A stretch of 64,000 nt of DNA from Gammaproteobacteria bacterium (lineage in GTDB: Bacteria; Pseudomonadota; Gammaproteobacteria; Tenderiales; Tenderiaceae), in assembly GCA_016200485.1 (NCBI GenBank), contig JACQEP010000015.1, positions 31,962 through 95,961 on the forward strand, given 5' to 3'. Position numbers and translations under genes: made by a program. How positions within the stretch are numbered: the first letter of the stretch is position 1; every line of letters begins with the position of its first letter. The notes under the pieces were generated by a model. It saw only the letters and a list, made by a program, of their open reading frames with translations. It did not search any database and was not told the origin of the DNA. Of this stretch, positions 1 to 10,089 are shown one piece after another.

Positions 1-1746
1 TTGGTGGCCAAAAAGAACGCAGATAATGGTTATGGTGATAATGGCAGCAGCGGCGTGCTGGAGACGGCGCTGGTATTGCGCGCGTTTAAAGCAGCAGACC
101 CCGCCAACGTAAATGCGCCCACCGCCATCGACTATTTGATTGCTCAACAAGCGGCGGACGGAAGCTGGCGTGGTGATGCCTTGCAGACAGCAGAAGCGCT
201 GATGGCCTTGGCTGCGCCGACCACGGCAGTGACGCAAAGACCCTCGGCTACGGTAATTACGGATACTGATAAAGACGGTGTGCCAGATGCCGTTGAAACA
301 CTTCTTGGTATGAACGCCAATCTGGCAGATTCGCGTGTTCTCGCGGATGGCGCTGGCAGTACGGTGACGGCGCCTGTGCAGACGCAGATGTTGGCATCGC
401 TAACATCTCCTACCGTTAAATTAAAAAGTTCTGGCGGGAAGATTCGTGCGCTGACTAATGCTATGCCCGACAAGGTCATCAACGTTGTTATTTCCGGGAC
501 ATCGGTACAATCATCCACCGCAAACAATATAAAACTTTCTCGCACGTGGGAAAAAACGGCTGATTTTGAGGTTTTCCTGGTAGGTTCATCAATGCAATTG
601 CCAGCGATTGAGGCGGCGATAGCCAGCTTATTTGTTCCTGGGGGTATGGATGTGTTAACAACAGACGGGGAAGCAAATGGGGGGATGTATCGCGCTTATT
701 TCGGTACGGTGGTTGCGGGCAGCTATCAAGGATTATGGGGTAAGACGCTGCTGATTCACTTCAGCGTAAACGGTGGATCATACAATGGTGTCGCATCTGT
801 AGCTCGTGCAGGAGGAGTGCCGCGCATGATTGCAGATAAGTTCTGTATAGCCGGGGATGTAGATCATCATTGGCTGTGTCCCTCTAGTCGTATGATTCTG
901 GCAGTTCCAGATGCGGGTGTATCTGATGTCGAGCCACTACTGCACGTGGGCGTTAATGTGCCTGCGGGTGCACAAGGTGTGACGGCCGAGGAAGCTACAC
1001 GCCTTGATTCGGCACGAGTAAACGCAATGGTTTCCGGTGTCGCGGTGAGTAAGTCATTAATAAACGCAGGATTGCGTAATTTGAATAATGTCACGCTTGC
1101 TCAAATTTTCGGTAAAAATGAGCTTTCAAGCTGGCAAATAATAGATCACACGTTGCCTCAGCAGCCGATTATTGTCTGCCGGCTTGTAGATGGTGCGCAG
1201 CCAGCAAGTAATGCGCTCATCTTAAATGCCGGGTGTGATGAAACTGCTCCGGCACCGCGATCGGAATTCTCAGGCATGAGCAACGATGGCTTGGGTAGTG
1301 CAGGACTCTTGGTCGTCGAAAATGCGACTGTCGATAAACTTATCACTTGTCTGAATACAGCGAATAGTGGTGGTAGCTTCGAAGTGGCTGGCCATGAAGC
1401 GCGCGTCGCCCCAGGCGGTTTTGCTATCGGTGTGCTCAGTGTTGATCATCAGCCTGGACATGGCGATCAGTTTGATTATATTGCCTTGAACGGTATGAGC
1501 CCGACCAAGTTTAATGCGATGACCGGAGTTTATAACCAATTTACCGAAACCTGGATGCAATGGCGTCGAGAGGCAGTAAATGAAGTCGCGCCACCTTCGG
1601 GAATTAAGCTTGCTGCGCTCCAGGTGCTGCGCGGGCAGTTAGCTAGCCCTGATGTGCTCAGAGGATTGCCGGGGACAGTTGCGCTCGCCGGAACTGAGGG
1701 AATGTGGGTGAGCCGTGGTGGAGATTCTTGCCGGGCGCTGCGCTAA
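1..1746 (+). CDS. Partial secreted multidomain protein: squalene-cyclase-like repeats, Ca-binding-type repeat, PstS-like domain
   Basis: The frame is open from base 1 to the TAA at 1744-1746, so the true start lies outside the window; the TTG at base 1 is probably internal. The visible 581 residues begin with an alpha-helical repeat of the prenyltransferase/squalene-cyclase type (AIDYLIAQQAADGSW, about residues 42-56). A thrombospondin-3/EF-hand-like segment follows (DTDKDGVPDAVETLLG, about residues 88-103). From about residue 150 the sequence resembles a periplasmic phosphate-binding (PstS-like) fold, with VGSSMQLPAIEAAI near residue 196 and LAQIFGKNELSSWQIID near residue 366. Cysteines near residues 281, 293, 396, 412 and 451 suggest a protein that folds outside the cytoplasm. 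The RHS gene follows after about 100 bases in the same direction, so the two may be co-expressed. I do not recognise the whole protein; the domain calls are by eye and its function is unknown. Confidence 0.6.
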   Translation: MVAKKNADNGYGDNGSSGVLETALVLRAFKAADPANVNAPTAIDYLIAQQAADGSWRGDALQTAEALMALAAPTTAVTQRPSATVITDTDKDGVPDAVETLLGMNANLADSRVLADGAGSTVTAPVQTQMLASLTSPTVKLKSSGGKIRALTNAMPDKVINVVISGTSVQSSTANNIKLSRTWEKTADFEVFLVGSSMQLPAIEAAIASLFVPGGMDVLTTDGEANGGMYRAYFGTVVAGSYQGLWGKTLLIHFSVNGGSYNGVASVARAGGVPRMIADKFCIAGDVDHHWLCPSSRMILAVPDAGVSDVEPLLHVGVNVPAGAQGVTAEEATRLDSARVNAMVSGVAVSKSLINAGLRNLNNVTLAQIFGKNELSSWQIIDHTLPQQPIIVCRLVDGAQPASNALILNAGCDETAPAPRSEFSGMSNDGLGSAGLLVVENATVDKLITCLNTANSGGSFEVAGHEARVAPGGFAIGVLSVDHQPGHGDQFDYIALNGMSPTKFNAMTGVYNQFTETWMQWRREAVNEVAPPSGIKLAALQVLRGQLASPDVLRGLPGTVALAGTEGMWVSRGGDSCRALR

Positions 1747-1849
1747 TCAAAGTTATGTTTCCGAATGAACTTAACTTACCGCCAGGGATTCGGTGGATAC
1801 TCCGGTTGCGTTAAACGATCGAAATCAGGAAGATTTAGGGGAAAACCAT

Positions 1850-4800
1850 ATGCGCGTTATTGCCAAGTTACTTATGCTTAGTCTATTGACCACGCCAGTT
1901 TGGGCGGATGGCAATGATCCGGCGCCAATCCCTCAGGAAGTGATTGATAAAGTAGTGGCGCGTCCTCTAGAGAGCGGGGGAAATCTGTTGCCACTGCGGG
2001 TTGAGCAAAAATTAGATGCTACCTTGGAACAGCTTGATCGGCTCGAACGTAGCCGTATTTCCGCAAACCTGACGCAGGCCGATGCTGCCAGTTTGTCAGT
2101 TAACAGCAGGGATTTCGAAGCGCTACGTTTAGAAGCGCGTAGTCAATTAACGGCGGCTCGAAGCCGTTTGCTTAAGTCCGGTTTGACCTCGCAAGTCAAA
2201 AAGCTGGATGCAATGGCGGTGATGGTGGAAGATCGTTTTGAGCGCGTCGCTCAAGCGCTAGGATCATTGCATAATGCCAAAGATGATGCTGGACGCAAGA
2301 ATGCCAAAGAACAGCTAAAAGGTGTGCTGCGCAAATTGCACAAACCTGAGGATCCAACAGCATTTCAACATCCGATTACTACCTTTGGCTATGATGTTCC
2401 ACTGAAGTCAAAGCCCCAACAGCCCGCGACGGATTTGCCTGGCTATCTGGCGTTGGGTTCACCGCGAGGTGTGCAACTAGCCTTTAATGGTGATCTTCTA
2501 TTGTTGGCGGGTACTCCGCCTGTAACGCCACCAGAAGCAACACAGTGCAGTTACACCGCGGCAGATTTGGACAAGAGCGCCACGGCTCAATTCGAGGTGC
2601 GTGCCACCCCTGAAATCACAGCGCTTGCCGATTCGCTCGATTATTCTCCTGTCAAAATATACAAGTGGGTGTACGACAATATTGCCTATGAGCCTTACTA
2701 CGGCTCACTTAAGGGTGCACAGGGTGCGTTGTTGTCGCGCGCCGGGAATGATACTGATCAGGCTTCGTTGTTAATCGCTTTGTTGCGCGTTTCCAATATT
2801 CCTGCCCGTTATGTCAAAGGGCAAGTCTGGGCAATGGATGCGACATCAGCGGGCGCGAATGCGAAGATCGCCAAATGGTTGGGCGCCAAGAGCTACGATG
2901 CCGCCGCGAACATGTTGTCGCAAGGACGTAATCCGAGTGTTGGGTTTATTACCAATGCCAGCAGCCAAAAGATTGGAGTTTCGTTTGTGCATGTGTGGGT
3001 CGAAGCCTGTGTGCCATATGCGCATTATCGTGGGGCGAGGGTCGACACCAGCGGTAATCGCTGGATACCGCTGGATCCCGCGTTCAAAGAAAAGACTTAT
3101 CAGGCAGGCATCGCTACCAATGTCAGTTTCGATTACAACAGCTATTTAGCCAATCGCAAAAACGGCCCTGACAGTCTGCCGCATGAAGCCTATGCGCAGC
3201 AGGTCGAGACCAGTATCAAGTCTTCCAATGCGAATGCGACGTTAGAGGATGTTCCCTATAGCGGCCGGACTAATCCAATGCGGATCGATGTGATGCCGGC
3301 CAGTTTACCTTTTTCTGTCAACCAATTCCTGGCGTGGGCAGGCAGTACCTCTGCTGAGACATCGTCATTGCCCGATAGTCATCGATACAAGTTTAGTATT
3401 AAAGTAAGCAATTCAGCCAATACACAGCTTGCTGCTACGACACTGCAATTACCGGAACATATCTTAAAGCGCATTACCTTGTCGCCCAAGGGTGCGACGG
3501 CTGCGGATCAGACCGCACTTGACAGCTGGCGCCTGGATGGCAGTGTGAGCTCTGCTGCGCCGTGCACGATTAATACGTTGCCCGTTGTGAAATCAGAGGG
3601 CGTCGACGTGGTGGCTGGTACAGCAGCAGTGGGCTTATGTACGACAAATAACCGTTTAAATTTACAGATGCTGTTACCCGAGCTCGCAGCCGGTGACTGC
3701 AATTCCGTGCCCGCGAGTGCGGCCTGTTTGAACGGCGTGACCTACACGAACATCGGCGCCGCCAATTATCATGCCTTGCAGGCCTACGGTTTTCAGGCTT
3801 CCAATCAACATTTGGCGGCGCGGGGGGAGAAGCTATTGGCGGCGGTCAGGAATATTGCCAATCCCAATACTAATCTTGAAGAGACCGAAGGCGAGTATTT
3901 GAATTTGGTTGGTCTCAAGTACATGCGTTATTTCAGCGATGCCAATAAGACTGTCGGTAGGCTGGATGGTGGGTCTGGTGAGAGTGGTAATCATCTGGGA
4001 TTGATCTCATCGCAGATGAAGGTGGCTTATCTCTTCGATCTTCCCTTCGCGGTGAATCGTAGCGGTTTTCTGGTCGATGTGCCGGGTGGGCGTAGCCGCA
4101 ACGTCGATTTAACGTCCGGTGCACTGGTCTACAAGACCTTCCTGTTGTCTGGGTATAGTGCGTCGGCCTATGAGTCATACATCTGGCAGGAAAACTCCCG
4201 CATGGATGCCGTTTCGACGGTGCGTGGTATTCAGTATGCGCGCGAAACCGGTATCGAGGTATTGACACTAACGACAGCCAATTGGAGTGTGGCAGGTGAC
4301 ACCGCCTGCGCCAACACCACTAGCCAGTGTTACAAGTTTACCCACAATACCAATGCGGCTCTCAATTATTCCACCGCTGAAGTCAACGCCATCAAGGCCA
4401 ACTACATAGATGATGGCAGGACGGTCACCATTCCGCGCAGCCTGATCCTGTATAACAATTGGAAAGGATCAGTCTATGTCGCGGAAAAAAATGCACTGCC
4501 AACTTCGGCACAGGCATCATTCATCATTGGTGGCACCTATGCGGGTGGTTACACTACTACCACGCCACTGATATTCAGTTACTCGCCCACGCTCAATACT
4601 GGGTATTTCAACCCCAGCACGGTGCCATCGACCGCCAACCCATTGGGTTTACCGTTGATCACCATCGGCGGCGGCGGTGTGGGTAATGGCCGGACTCACT
4701 ACAATTCCTGGGCCGGTGATCCGGTCAACATGGTCACGGGGAACGTTTACCACACCGAGCGCGATATTTCGATTCCGGGTCGCGGCGGGTTGCCGATCGT

Positions 4801-7800
4801 ATTCGAGCGGTCTTATAACAGTCGTGCAGCAACCCTGGATACCACATGTGCACCAATGGGCTGTGGTCGGACCCATAGCTTCAATCACTATCTCAAGTTC
4901 TATGGCGTGGAAGGTGGGATGGCCAAAGTATCCTGGGTGGATGGCACAGGTGGCGAAAAGTTTTTCTCAACTACCGCCCATACTAATGGCGATATCACTC
5001 TCGGTACCACACTGAGTAATCCGCCCGGTATTTTCGCTACCTTTAAACGTGAAGCGAGCGGGGTCTATACCCTCCGCGAGAAAAACGGCTTGACGTACAC
5101 CTTCGCCAATGTCGCGGGGACATCAACCGGTGGCCAGCGCGCGCGGATGGATAAGATTGTGGACGCAAATGGCAATACATTGAACCTGGTCTATGACGCA
5201 TCCAATCAGCTCACGCAAGTCAAAGATACTGTCGGTGCCAGCGGCCGTGCATTGACGTTTACCTATACCGGTGGACGCATTACCCAAATCACCGACTTCG
5301 CCTCGCCGGTACGCAGTTATCAATACAGCTATGAGGCCGATGGCGATCTTGCGTCGTTCAAAAATCCCCTGGCCGTGTCTTCGCCTGCGACGCAGCCGCC
5401 GGTGAATTACGCCTATTACACGACGGCGGATGGCGCGAATCTAAATCACGCGCTCAAGACCTATACGCTGCCACGCGGCAACGGCATGAAATTCGAGTAC
5501 TATGCCGATAGCCGTGCTTTCCGCCATTCCACGTTGGCGTGCGCGACCGCTGCAACATCGCCGACGTGCCAGGTCAACACCTTCACTTACAATGACTTCC
5601 GCCGCGAGGCGGTGCAGGTCAGTGAACGTGGTTATGCCCGGCGTTTCTTCTTTGATCAATACGGCAATCCGTTACAGATCGTCGAAGAAAACGGCGCTAC
5701 CCATGATTACACGTACGACGCCGCCAATCCCTACAATCGTTTGAGCAAGATCGATGCCCTCGGCTACAAGACGCTGTATGCCTACGATGCCAGCGGCAAC
5801 GTCACCAGCATCACCACGCCACGATTGGCCACCGTTACCTTCGACAATTACAACACGTTCAATCAGCCGCAGCGCGTTAAGGACGCACGCGGCAACTATA
5901 CGGTGATGAAATACGATGCCAAGGGCAATCTGCTTGAATCAATCAAGCTCAAGACCGGGATAGTGCCGGTGATTCCCTATACCCCAGTCGCTACAGACGT
6001 CATCGCCTGGACCATCAATACCTATGGCGCCTATGGCAATCTGCTCACCGCCAAGCCAGTGAAAAATGCCGCCAGCCCTGCCGGCCAAGGGCCTGTTATT
6101 ACTTATGCCTATGACGCCAATAGTCTTTATCCCACCAGCATCAGCCGGACAGGGGATAAAAATGGCGATGGGGTGAGTGATGCCGCCGATACCAAAACGC
6201 TGGTTTACGATATTGTGGGTCGCGTCACGACCGATATCGACGCTGACTGGCACACCACCACCTTTGTATATGACACCGTCGACCGTGTCACTTCAGGGAC
6301 CGATGCCATCGGTAAGCCACGTAGTTACAGCTATGATCAAAACGGAAATCTGACTGAAAACAAACTCGTCATCAGTGCCGTCACCTATGACCGGGCGGTG
6401 TACAGTTACGATCTCTCAGACCGCCGCACCCAGGTGACCGATTTCGGTAATGGCAGCGGCAATGCCGTCAGCACTACCGTCTATGATGCCACCGGCAATC
6501 TGGTCAAGATCACCGACCCGGACGGATTTTCGCTAGGCTTTGAATATGACGAAGCTAACCGCGCCGTGCGTGCCTTCGACAAGGAAGGTAATCATGTCTA
6601 TATGAGTCGCGATATCGACGGCAAACCCAAATGCACCCGCGACCCCAACGGCAATGCCGTCTTCTACACCTACTGGGATAAAACCCGCGACGGCCGCCTG
6701 AAACGGGTTACCGCACCGAGTGCCAACGCCTGCCCCGGCAGTGCGCCCACCACTGGCGTGCGCGCGGTCGAGTACGACTACGACGCCAACGGCAATGTCA
6801 TCGCCACCACCGAGATCGGCAGCGACAACACTACCCGTACCCATTTCACCAGCTACGACGAACTCAACCGCCCTGTGCAAGCCATCGGCCCGACCTACAC
6901 CGATGCCACGCTCGGCAGCATCCGCCCCGTCACCCAATACAGCTACAATTTGCTCGGCCATTTGACTCAAGTGCAGGCTGGCTATTGCGCCTCTAGCACC
7001 ACCGGTTGTGCCGCCGCCGCAGTGCTGAGCCCGCAACTGACCACGGTTGCCGACGACTTCGGCCGCAAAATCAAAGAGACCGACGCCAACGGCAAGTTCT
7101 GGAGCACCAGCTACGACATCAACAACAACCCCACGCAAATCACCGACGCCAAAGGCCAGCTCACCGCAATGAGCTGGAACTACGGCCATCTGTTGGCGAC
7201 GCGCACCAACCTTGCCGCCGGCAACGTCGCGCTCACCTACAACAACCTCGGCCAAGTGCAAACCGCCAACACCAAGACAGCCGGCAGCGCCACCACCGAC
7301 CTGATCAACTACAGCTCTACCTACGACAGCCTCAATCGGCTCAACACTATCACTGACAATCGCGGCGGCATCGTGCTGGACTATGACTTCAGCCCCGGCG
7401 GCCTGCTCAACAAATTCAAAGACAGCCACGGTAACGAAACCAATTATGTCTACGACGCTGTCGGAAGACTCGCCAGTCTCTGGGCCCCGAACTACGGCAC
7501 CGTCTCGTATCGTTACGACGCCGGTGGCCGCCTGCTCGAAAAATGGTTACCCAACGGCGTCAGCGCCCGTTACACGTACAACGCCGACAACACGCTCGCC
7601 AGCCTCATCAACCGCCGCACCAGCACGGCCATCATCAGCCAGCACAGCTACCTCTACGACGCCTACGCCAACCGCCGCCAGCAGGTCGAAACCATCAACG
7701 GCGCCGCGCTCACCAACAACTACACCTACGACAGCCTCAATCGATTGCTCACCGCCGCCAACGGCACCGTCACCCAGGATCAGGGTTACAGTTATGATCC

Positions 7801-9199
7801 GCTCAATAATCTCACGAGCAAAACCCTCGGCACCCCCGTCACCGCCACCACGAACTACACCTACGACGTCGCCCACCAACTGCTCGAAACCCGCGATGCC
7901 ACCAGCACCCTGCTCAGCGCCTTTGTGCTCGACGCCAACGGCGCCCTCACCAAAAAGTGCGAAGGCGGCACCGTCACCCGCACCGCCACGGATTGCAGCG
8001 GCACCACTGTCACCAGCCTCAGCTACGACCCCTTGAACCGCCTCACCCAAGCCGTCAAAGGCGCCACTACTGAAAGCTACGCCTATGACGAACAAGGCCG
8101 CCGCATCCGCAAGATCAGCGGTGCCACCACAACGAACTACCTCTACACCGGCCCCGATATTCATGCCGAATACGGCACGGCGTATACCACGCCCAACGCA
8201 ATCACCGTCCACGGCCCCAACGACGACGACCCCATCATGCGTCTCACCGGCACGGGCACCGCCGCCGTTCCCACGTACTATCATCAGGACGGCCTCGGCA
8301 GTGTCGTCGCCACCAGCAGCAGCACCGGCACCGTCGCCGCCAGCCAGCGCTTCGACGCCTGGGGCAACGTCCTCAGCGCCAGCGGCGCCATCGCCCAGTA
8401 TGGCTACACGGGAAGAGAGCCGGATGCCACCGGCTTGATCTACTACCGCGCGCGGTACTACGATCCCACCATCGGACGGTTCACGCAGCGGGATCCGATT
8501 GGGCTGGCAGGTGGAATTAATCGGTATGCGTATGTGGGGAATAATCCGGTTAATTACACCGATCCGAGGGGCTTGTTCATCTCCTCGTTCTCATCGATCA
8601 ACGCGGGCTCGTTCTTAGGGTCGGGAGGTGGTGCGAGTAAGGGCGCGTCTAACACCAGCAGCTCAGTTTACGCCGCCCTGGACCAGTGGTTCTCGTTGGC
8701 GGATTTGACGGCGGGGAGGCAAAGCCTGGGTGGAAGCTCCTGGGGAAGCCAGGGATTTGGCAGCAGTTACACCAATGGTTGGCCTTCGAGCTGGTATCCG
8801 GATAATTGGTTCGCGGATACTCGTATACAGGTGGCGGCGGCTGTTCCAATGCCTGCCCCCGTCGTTATCCCCGATTTCCGATTGCCAGCACCTAATCCTT
8901 GGTGGCTGTTGTTATACCCTACACCTGCGGGTGAGGGTTCGGATATCATTCCCCCTGGCCCCTATTTCAATGATAAATCGAGGCAGTCAAAACCAGATGG
9001 ATGTCCAACTGGAACTATTCCGATTGACCAGGCAAAGGGGAAATTCAAGTGGGATAAGGATGATGTGCATAAGATTAAGAAAAGGGCTGACGCCAATCCG
9101 ACAGACTGGACGGGAGTATCACCAAATGGACATATTTGGACCGGAGACGGAAAGGGGAATGCCGTTGATAATGGTCATTGGACGGGGTTGATTAAATGA
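1850..9199 (+). CDS. Large Sec-exported RHS/YD-repeat polymorphic toxin (RHS1)
   Basis: I chose the ATG at 1850 over the in-frame GTG at 1793 because an AGGGG ribosome site precedes it and the product then begins with a classic signal peptide (MRVIAKLLMLSLLTTPVWA, then DGND). The 2449-residue product has a helical N-terminal region, a transglutaminase-like domain (about residues 260-410; IYKWVYDNIAYEPYYG, FVHVWVEA, WIPLDPAF), a DUF6531-type entry (about 955-995; DPVNMVTGNVYHTERDIS), and about 1200 residues of YD repeats. The RHS hallmark GRFTQRDPIGLAGGINRYAY lies near 2207-2230. Such proteins form a hollow shell around a C-terminal toxin released after the hallmark. The last ~65 residues (CPTGTIPIDQAKGKFKW to the end) look like a small RNase-type tip, possibly polymorphic toxin type 33; that family name is recalled, not tested. 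The transglutaminase domain lacks the usual Cys (AGNDTDQASLLIALLR). The tip is visibly less GC-rich than the shell. Confidence 0.88.
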   Translation: MRVIAKLLMLSLLTTPVWADGNDPAPIPQEVIDKVVARPLESGGNLLPLRVEQKLDATLEQLDRLERSRISANLTQADAASLSVNSRDFEALRLEARSQLTAARSRLLKSGLTSQVKKLDAMAVMVEDRFERVAQALGSLHNAKDDAGRKNAKEQLKGVLRKLHKPEDPTAFQHPITTFGYDVPLKSKPQQPATDLPGYLALGSPRGVQLAFNGDLLLLAGTPPVTPPEATQCSYTAADLDKSATAQFEVRATPEITALADSLDYSPVKIYKWVYDNIAYEPYYGSLKGAQGALLSRAGNDTDQASLLIALLRVSNIPARYVKGQVWAMDATSAGANAKIAKWLGAKSYDAAANMLSQGRNPSVGFITNASSQKIGVSFVHVWVEACVPYAHYRGARVDTSGNRWIPLDPAFKEKTYQAGIATNVSFDYNSYLANRKNGPDSLPHEAYAQQVETSIKSSNANATLEDVPYSGRTNPMRIDVMPASLPFSVNQFLAWAGSTSAETSSLPDSHRYKFSIKVSNSANTQLAATTLQLPEHILKRITLSPKGATAADQTALDSWRLDGSVSSAAPCTINTLPVVKSEGVDVVAGTAAVGLCTTNNRLNLQMLLPELAAGDCNSVPASAACLNGVTYTNIGAANYHALQAYGFQASNQHLAARGEKLLAAVRNIANPNTNLEETEGEYLNLVGLKYMRYFSDANKTVGRLDGGSGESGNHLGLISSQMKVAYLFDLPFAVNRSGFLVDVPGGRSRNVDLTSGALVYKTFLLSGYSASAYESYIWQENSRMDAVSTVRGIQYARETGIEVLTLTTANWSVAGDTACANTTSQCYKFTHNTNAALNYSTAEVNAIKANYIDDGRTVTIPRSLILYNNWKGSVYVAEKNALPTSAQASFIIGGTYAGGYTTTTPLIFSYSPTLNTGYFNPSTVPSTANPLGLPLITIGGGGVGNGRTHYNSWAGDPVNMVTGNVYHTERDISIPGRGGLPIVFERSYNSRAATLDTTCAPMGCGRTHSFNHYLKFYGVEGGMAKVSWVDGTGGEKFFSTTAHTNGDITLGTTLSNPPGIFATFKREASGVYTLREKNGLTYTFANVAGTSTGGQRARMDKIVDANGNTLNLVYDASNQLTQVKDTVGASGRALTFTYTGGRITQITDFASPVRSYQYSYEADGDLASFKNPLAVSSPATQPPVNYAYYTTADGANLNHALKTYTLPRGNGMKFEYYADSRAFRHSTLACATAATSPTCQVNTFTYNDFRREAVQVSERGYARRFFFDQYGNPLQIVEENGATHDYTYDAANPYNRLSKIDALGYKTLYAYDASGNVTSITTPRLATVTFDNYNTFNQPQRVKDARGNYTVMKYDAKGNLLESIKLKTGIVPVIPYTPVATDVIAWTINTYGAYGNLLTAKPVKNAASPAGQGPVITYAYDANSLYPTSISRTGDKNGDGVSDAADTKTLVYDIVGRVTTDIDADWHTTTFVYDTVDRVTSGTDAIGKPRSYSYDQNGNLTENKLVISAVTYDRAVYSYDLSDRRTQVTDFGNGSGNAVSTTVYDATGNLVKITDPDGFSLGFEYDEANRAVRAFDKEGNHVYMSRDIDGKPKCTRDPNGNAVFYTYWDKTRDGRLKRVTAPSANACPGSAPTTGVRAVEYDYDANGNVIATTEIGSDNTTRTHFTSYDELNRPVQAIGPTYTDATLGSIRPVTQYSYNLLGHLTQVQAGYCASSTTGCAAAAVLSPQLTTVADDFGRKIKETDANGKFWSTSYDINNNPTQITDAKGQLTAMSWNYGHLLATRTNLAAGNVALTYNNLGQVQTANTKTAGSATTDLINYSSTYDSLNRLNTITDNRGGIVLDYDFSPGGLLNKFKDSHGNETNYVYDAVGRLASLWAPNYGTVSYRYDAGGRLLEKWLPNGVSARYTYNADNTLASLINRRTSTAIISQHSYLYDAYANRRQQVETINGAALTNNYTYDSLNRLLTAANGTVTQDQGYSYDPLNNLTSKTLGTPVTATTNYTYDVAHQLLETRDATSTLLSAFVLDANGALTKKCEGGTVTRTATDCSGTTVTSLSYDPLNRLTQAVKGATTESYAYDEQGRRIRKISGATTTNYLYTGPDIHAEYGTAYTTPNAITVHGPNDDDPIMRLTGTGTAAVPTYYHQDGLGSVVATSSSTGTVAASQRFDAWGNVLSASGAIAQYGYTGREPDATGLIYYRARYYDPTIGRFTQRDPIGLAGGINRYAYVGNNPVNYTDPRGLFISSFSSINAGSFLGSGGGASKGASNTSSSVYAALDQWFSLADLTAGRQSLGGSSWGSQGFGSSYTNGWPSSWYPDNWFADTRIQVAAAVPMPAPVVIPDFRLPAPNPWWLLLYPTPAGEGSDIIPPGPYFNDKSRQSKPDGCPTGTIPIDQAKGKFKWDKDDVHKIKKRADANPTDWTGVSPNGHIWTGDGKGNAVDNGHWTGLIK

Positions 9200-9612
9200 C
9201 GAGGGGCATAAGATTTAGCGCTTCTTTTAGGGCGCGTCATCCCACGAAAACGGCTCAAGAAGTTGTTGATCAGTTCGGCTTGCAACCAGATGTTATGCAT
9301 TCTGTGGGAAGTCAGCGCATGACTCCGAAAGGTAATTTGCTAAACGGAGTTTACGAAAGAACCTCCGTTTTATTTCCCTTTGATGTTGAAGAATACGATT
9401 CCGTGGAAGAATTTCTTCTTCATATGCTCGACGCTGATTTTTTGAAGGATGAGGCGCGTCTTAGTGAATTTGTTTCTACTGGAGGTAGGTTGGAATTCTT
9501 TTTAGGAATATTCTGTGAAAATAACGGTGGTATCGAGTTCGACACGGATTTGATGAGAAGGCTGGCGGCAAAAGGTGTCTCATTATCTTTGGATATTTAC
9601 GGAAGCACATAG
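9196..9612 (+). CDS. Probable cytoplasmic immunity protein for RHS1 (DUF4279-like)
   Basis: This 138-residue protein starts at the ATG that overlaps the RHS1 stop (ATGA, 9196-9199). That spacing is typical of toxin-immunity pairs and ties translation of the two together. It has no signal peptide, consistent with protection against a cytoplasmic toxin such as an RNase. The pattern of an N-terminal beta strand with an FGLQPD motif, a central VEEFLLHMLDAD helix and a C-terminal GVSLSLDIYGS strand resembles DUF4279 proteins, some of which sit beside polymorphic toxins. Base composition is clearly lower in GC than the RHS shell upstream, matching the toxin tip and suggesting the tip and immunity gene moved in as one cassette. 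The immunity role is inferred from position; the fold family is by recall. Confidence 0.65.
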   Translation: MTRGIRFSASFRARHPTKTAQEVVDQFGLQPDVMHSVGSQRMTPKGNLLNGVYERTSVLFPFDVEEYDSVEEFLLHMLDADFLKDEARLSEFVSTGGRLEFFLGIFCENNGGIEFDTDLMRRLAAKGVSLSLDIYGST

Positions 9613-9677
9613 CCCCGTAGCGTGGGCACATTATCTGTAGAAGTCACGATCTGATCTGACACCTGACTTGAAAAAGT

Positions 9678-9740
9678 GAGGGTTACCGGTTTTGATTGAA
9701 GTGCGAACTTTAATCAAAACCAACTCAAGAGGTAACCCTC
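9678..9740. repeat. Long two-part hairpin, possible insertion-sequence leader
   Basis: GAGGGTTACC (9678-9687) pairs with GGTAACCCTC (9731-9740), and the adjoining GGTTTTGATT (9688-9697) pairs with AATCAAAACC (9712-9721). The inner loop holds a further AAGT/ACTT stem. The second outer arm overlaps what looks like a ribosome site in front of an ATG at 9741, which opens a reading frame of only five codons (MLHNS, stop). This could be the leader of a transposase gene whose body has been lost. I cannot name the element. Confidence 0.55.
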
Positions 9741-9912
9741 ATGCTACATAACTCGTAACGTGGGCTGTGAGATGCGGTAGGTTGGCGCTGAACGCTTTTT
9801 GTGAAGCCCAACTTAACAGCCCTGCATAGCGTGGATGGTTGACGTGTCCCATGAATTGCTGCGCCGTGACGCCTCACCATCATTCAGAGAACCATCATTG
9901 ATGGCAGCCCGC

Positions 9913-9980
9913 GTAGGATGCGGTGAATGCAATGAACCGCATCGATCGCGAAGGACACGATTGATGGGAATTAGGGCCAG
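9913..9980. repeat. Dispersed GTAGGATGCGGTGA-type repeat, degraded copy
   Basis: GTAGGATGCGGTGA is followed by GAACCGCATCGATCGCGAA. The same units occur in the better preserved copy at 27073-27142, where the two ends form a perfect 14-base inverted repeat. Here the right-hand arm has been lost. It is an intergenic palindromic repeat with no coding potential. Confidence 0.55.
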
Positions 9981-10089
9981 GTTCAACTTCATCCTGTTAT
10001 CCTACCGGAATAACCGATGCAAACAAGGTGAGAAGGGTGATGCGCGACCTTAACCAGAACTTTGCACCCAACGCCGTTCGTCGGTCACA

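Noticed and set aside
6533..8284. Long minus-strand frames (6533-7429, 7547-8284) and several plus-strand frames inside RHS1
   Set aside because: They are low-complexity Gly/Ala/Val or Pro/Ser/Thr shadows caused by the repeated YD codons of the real gene.
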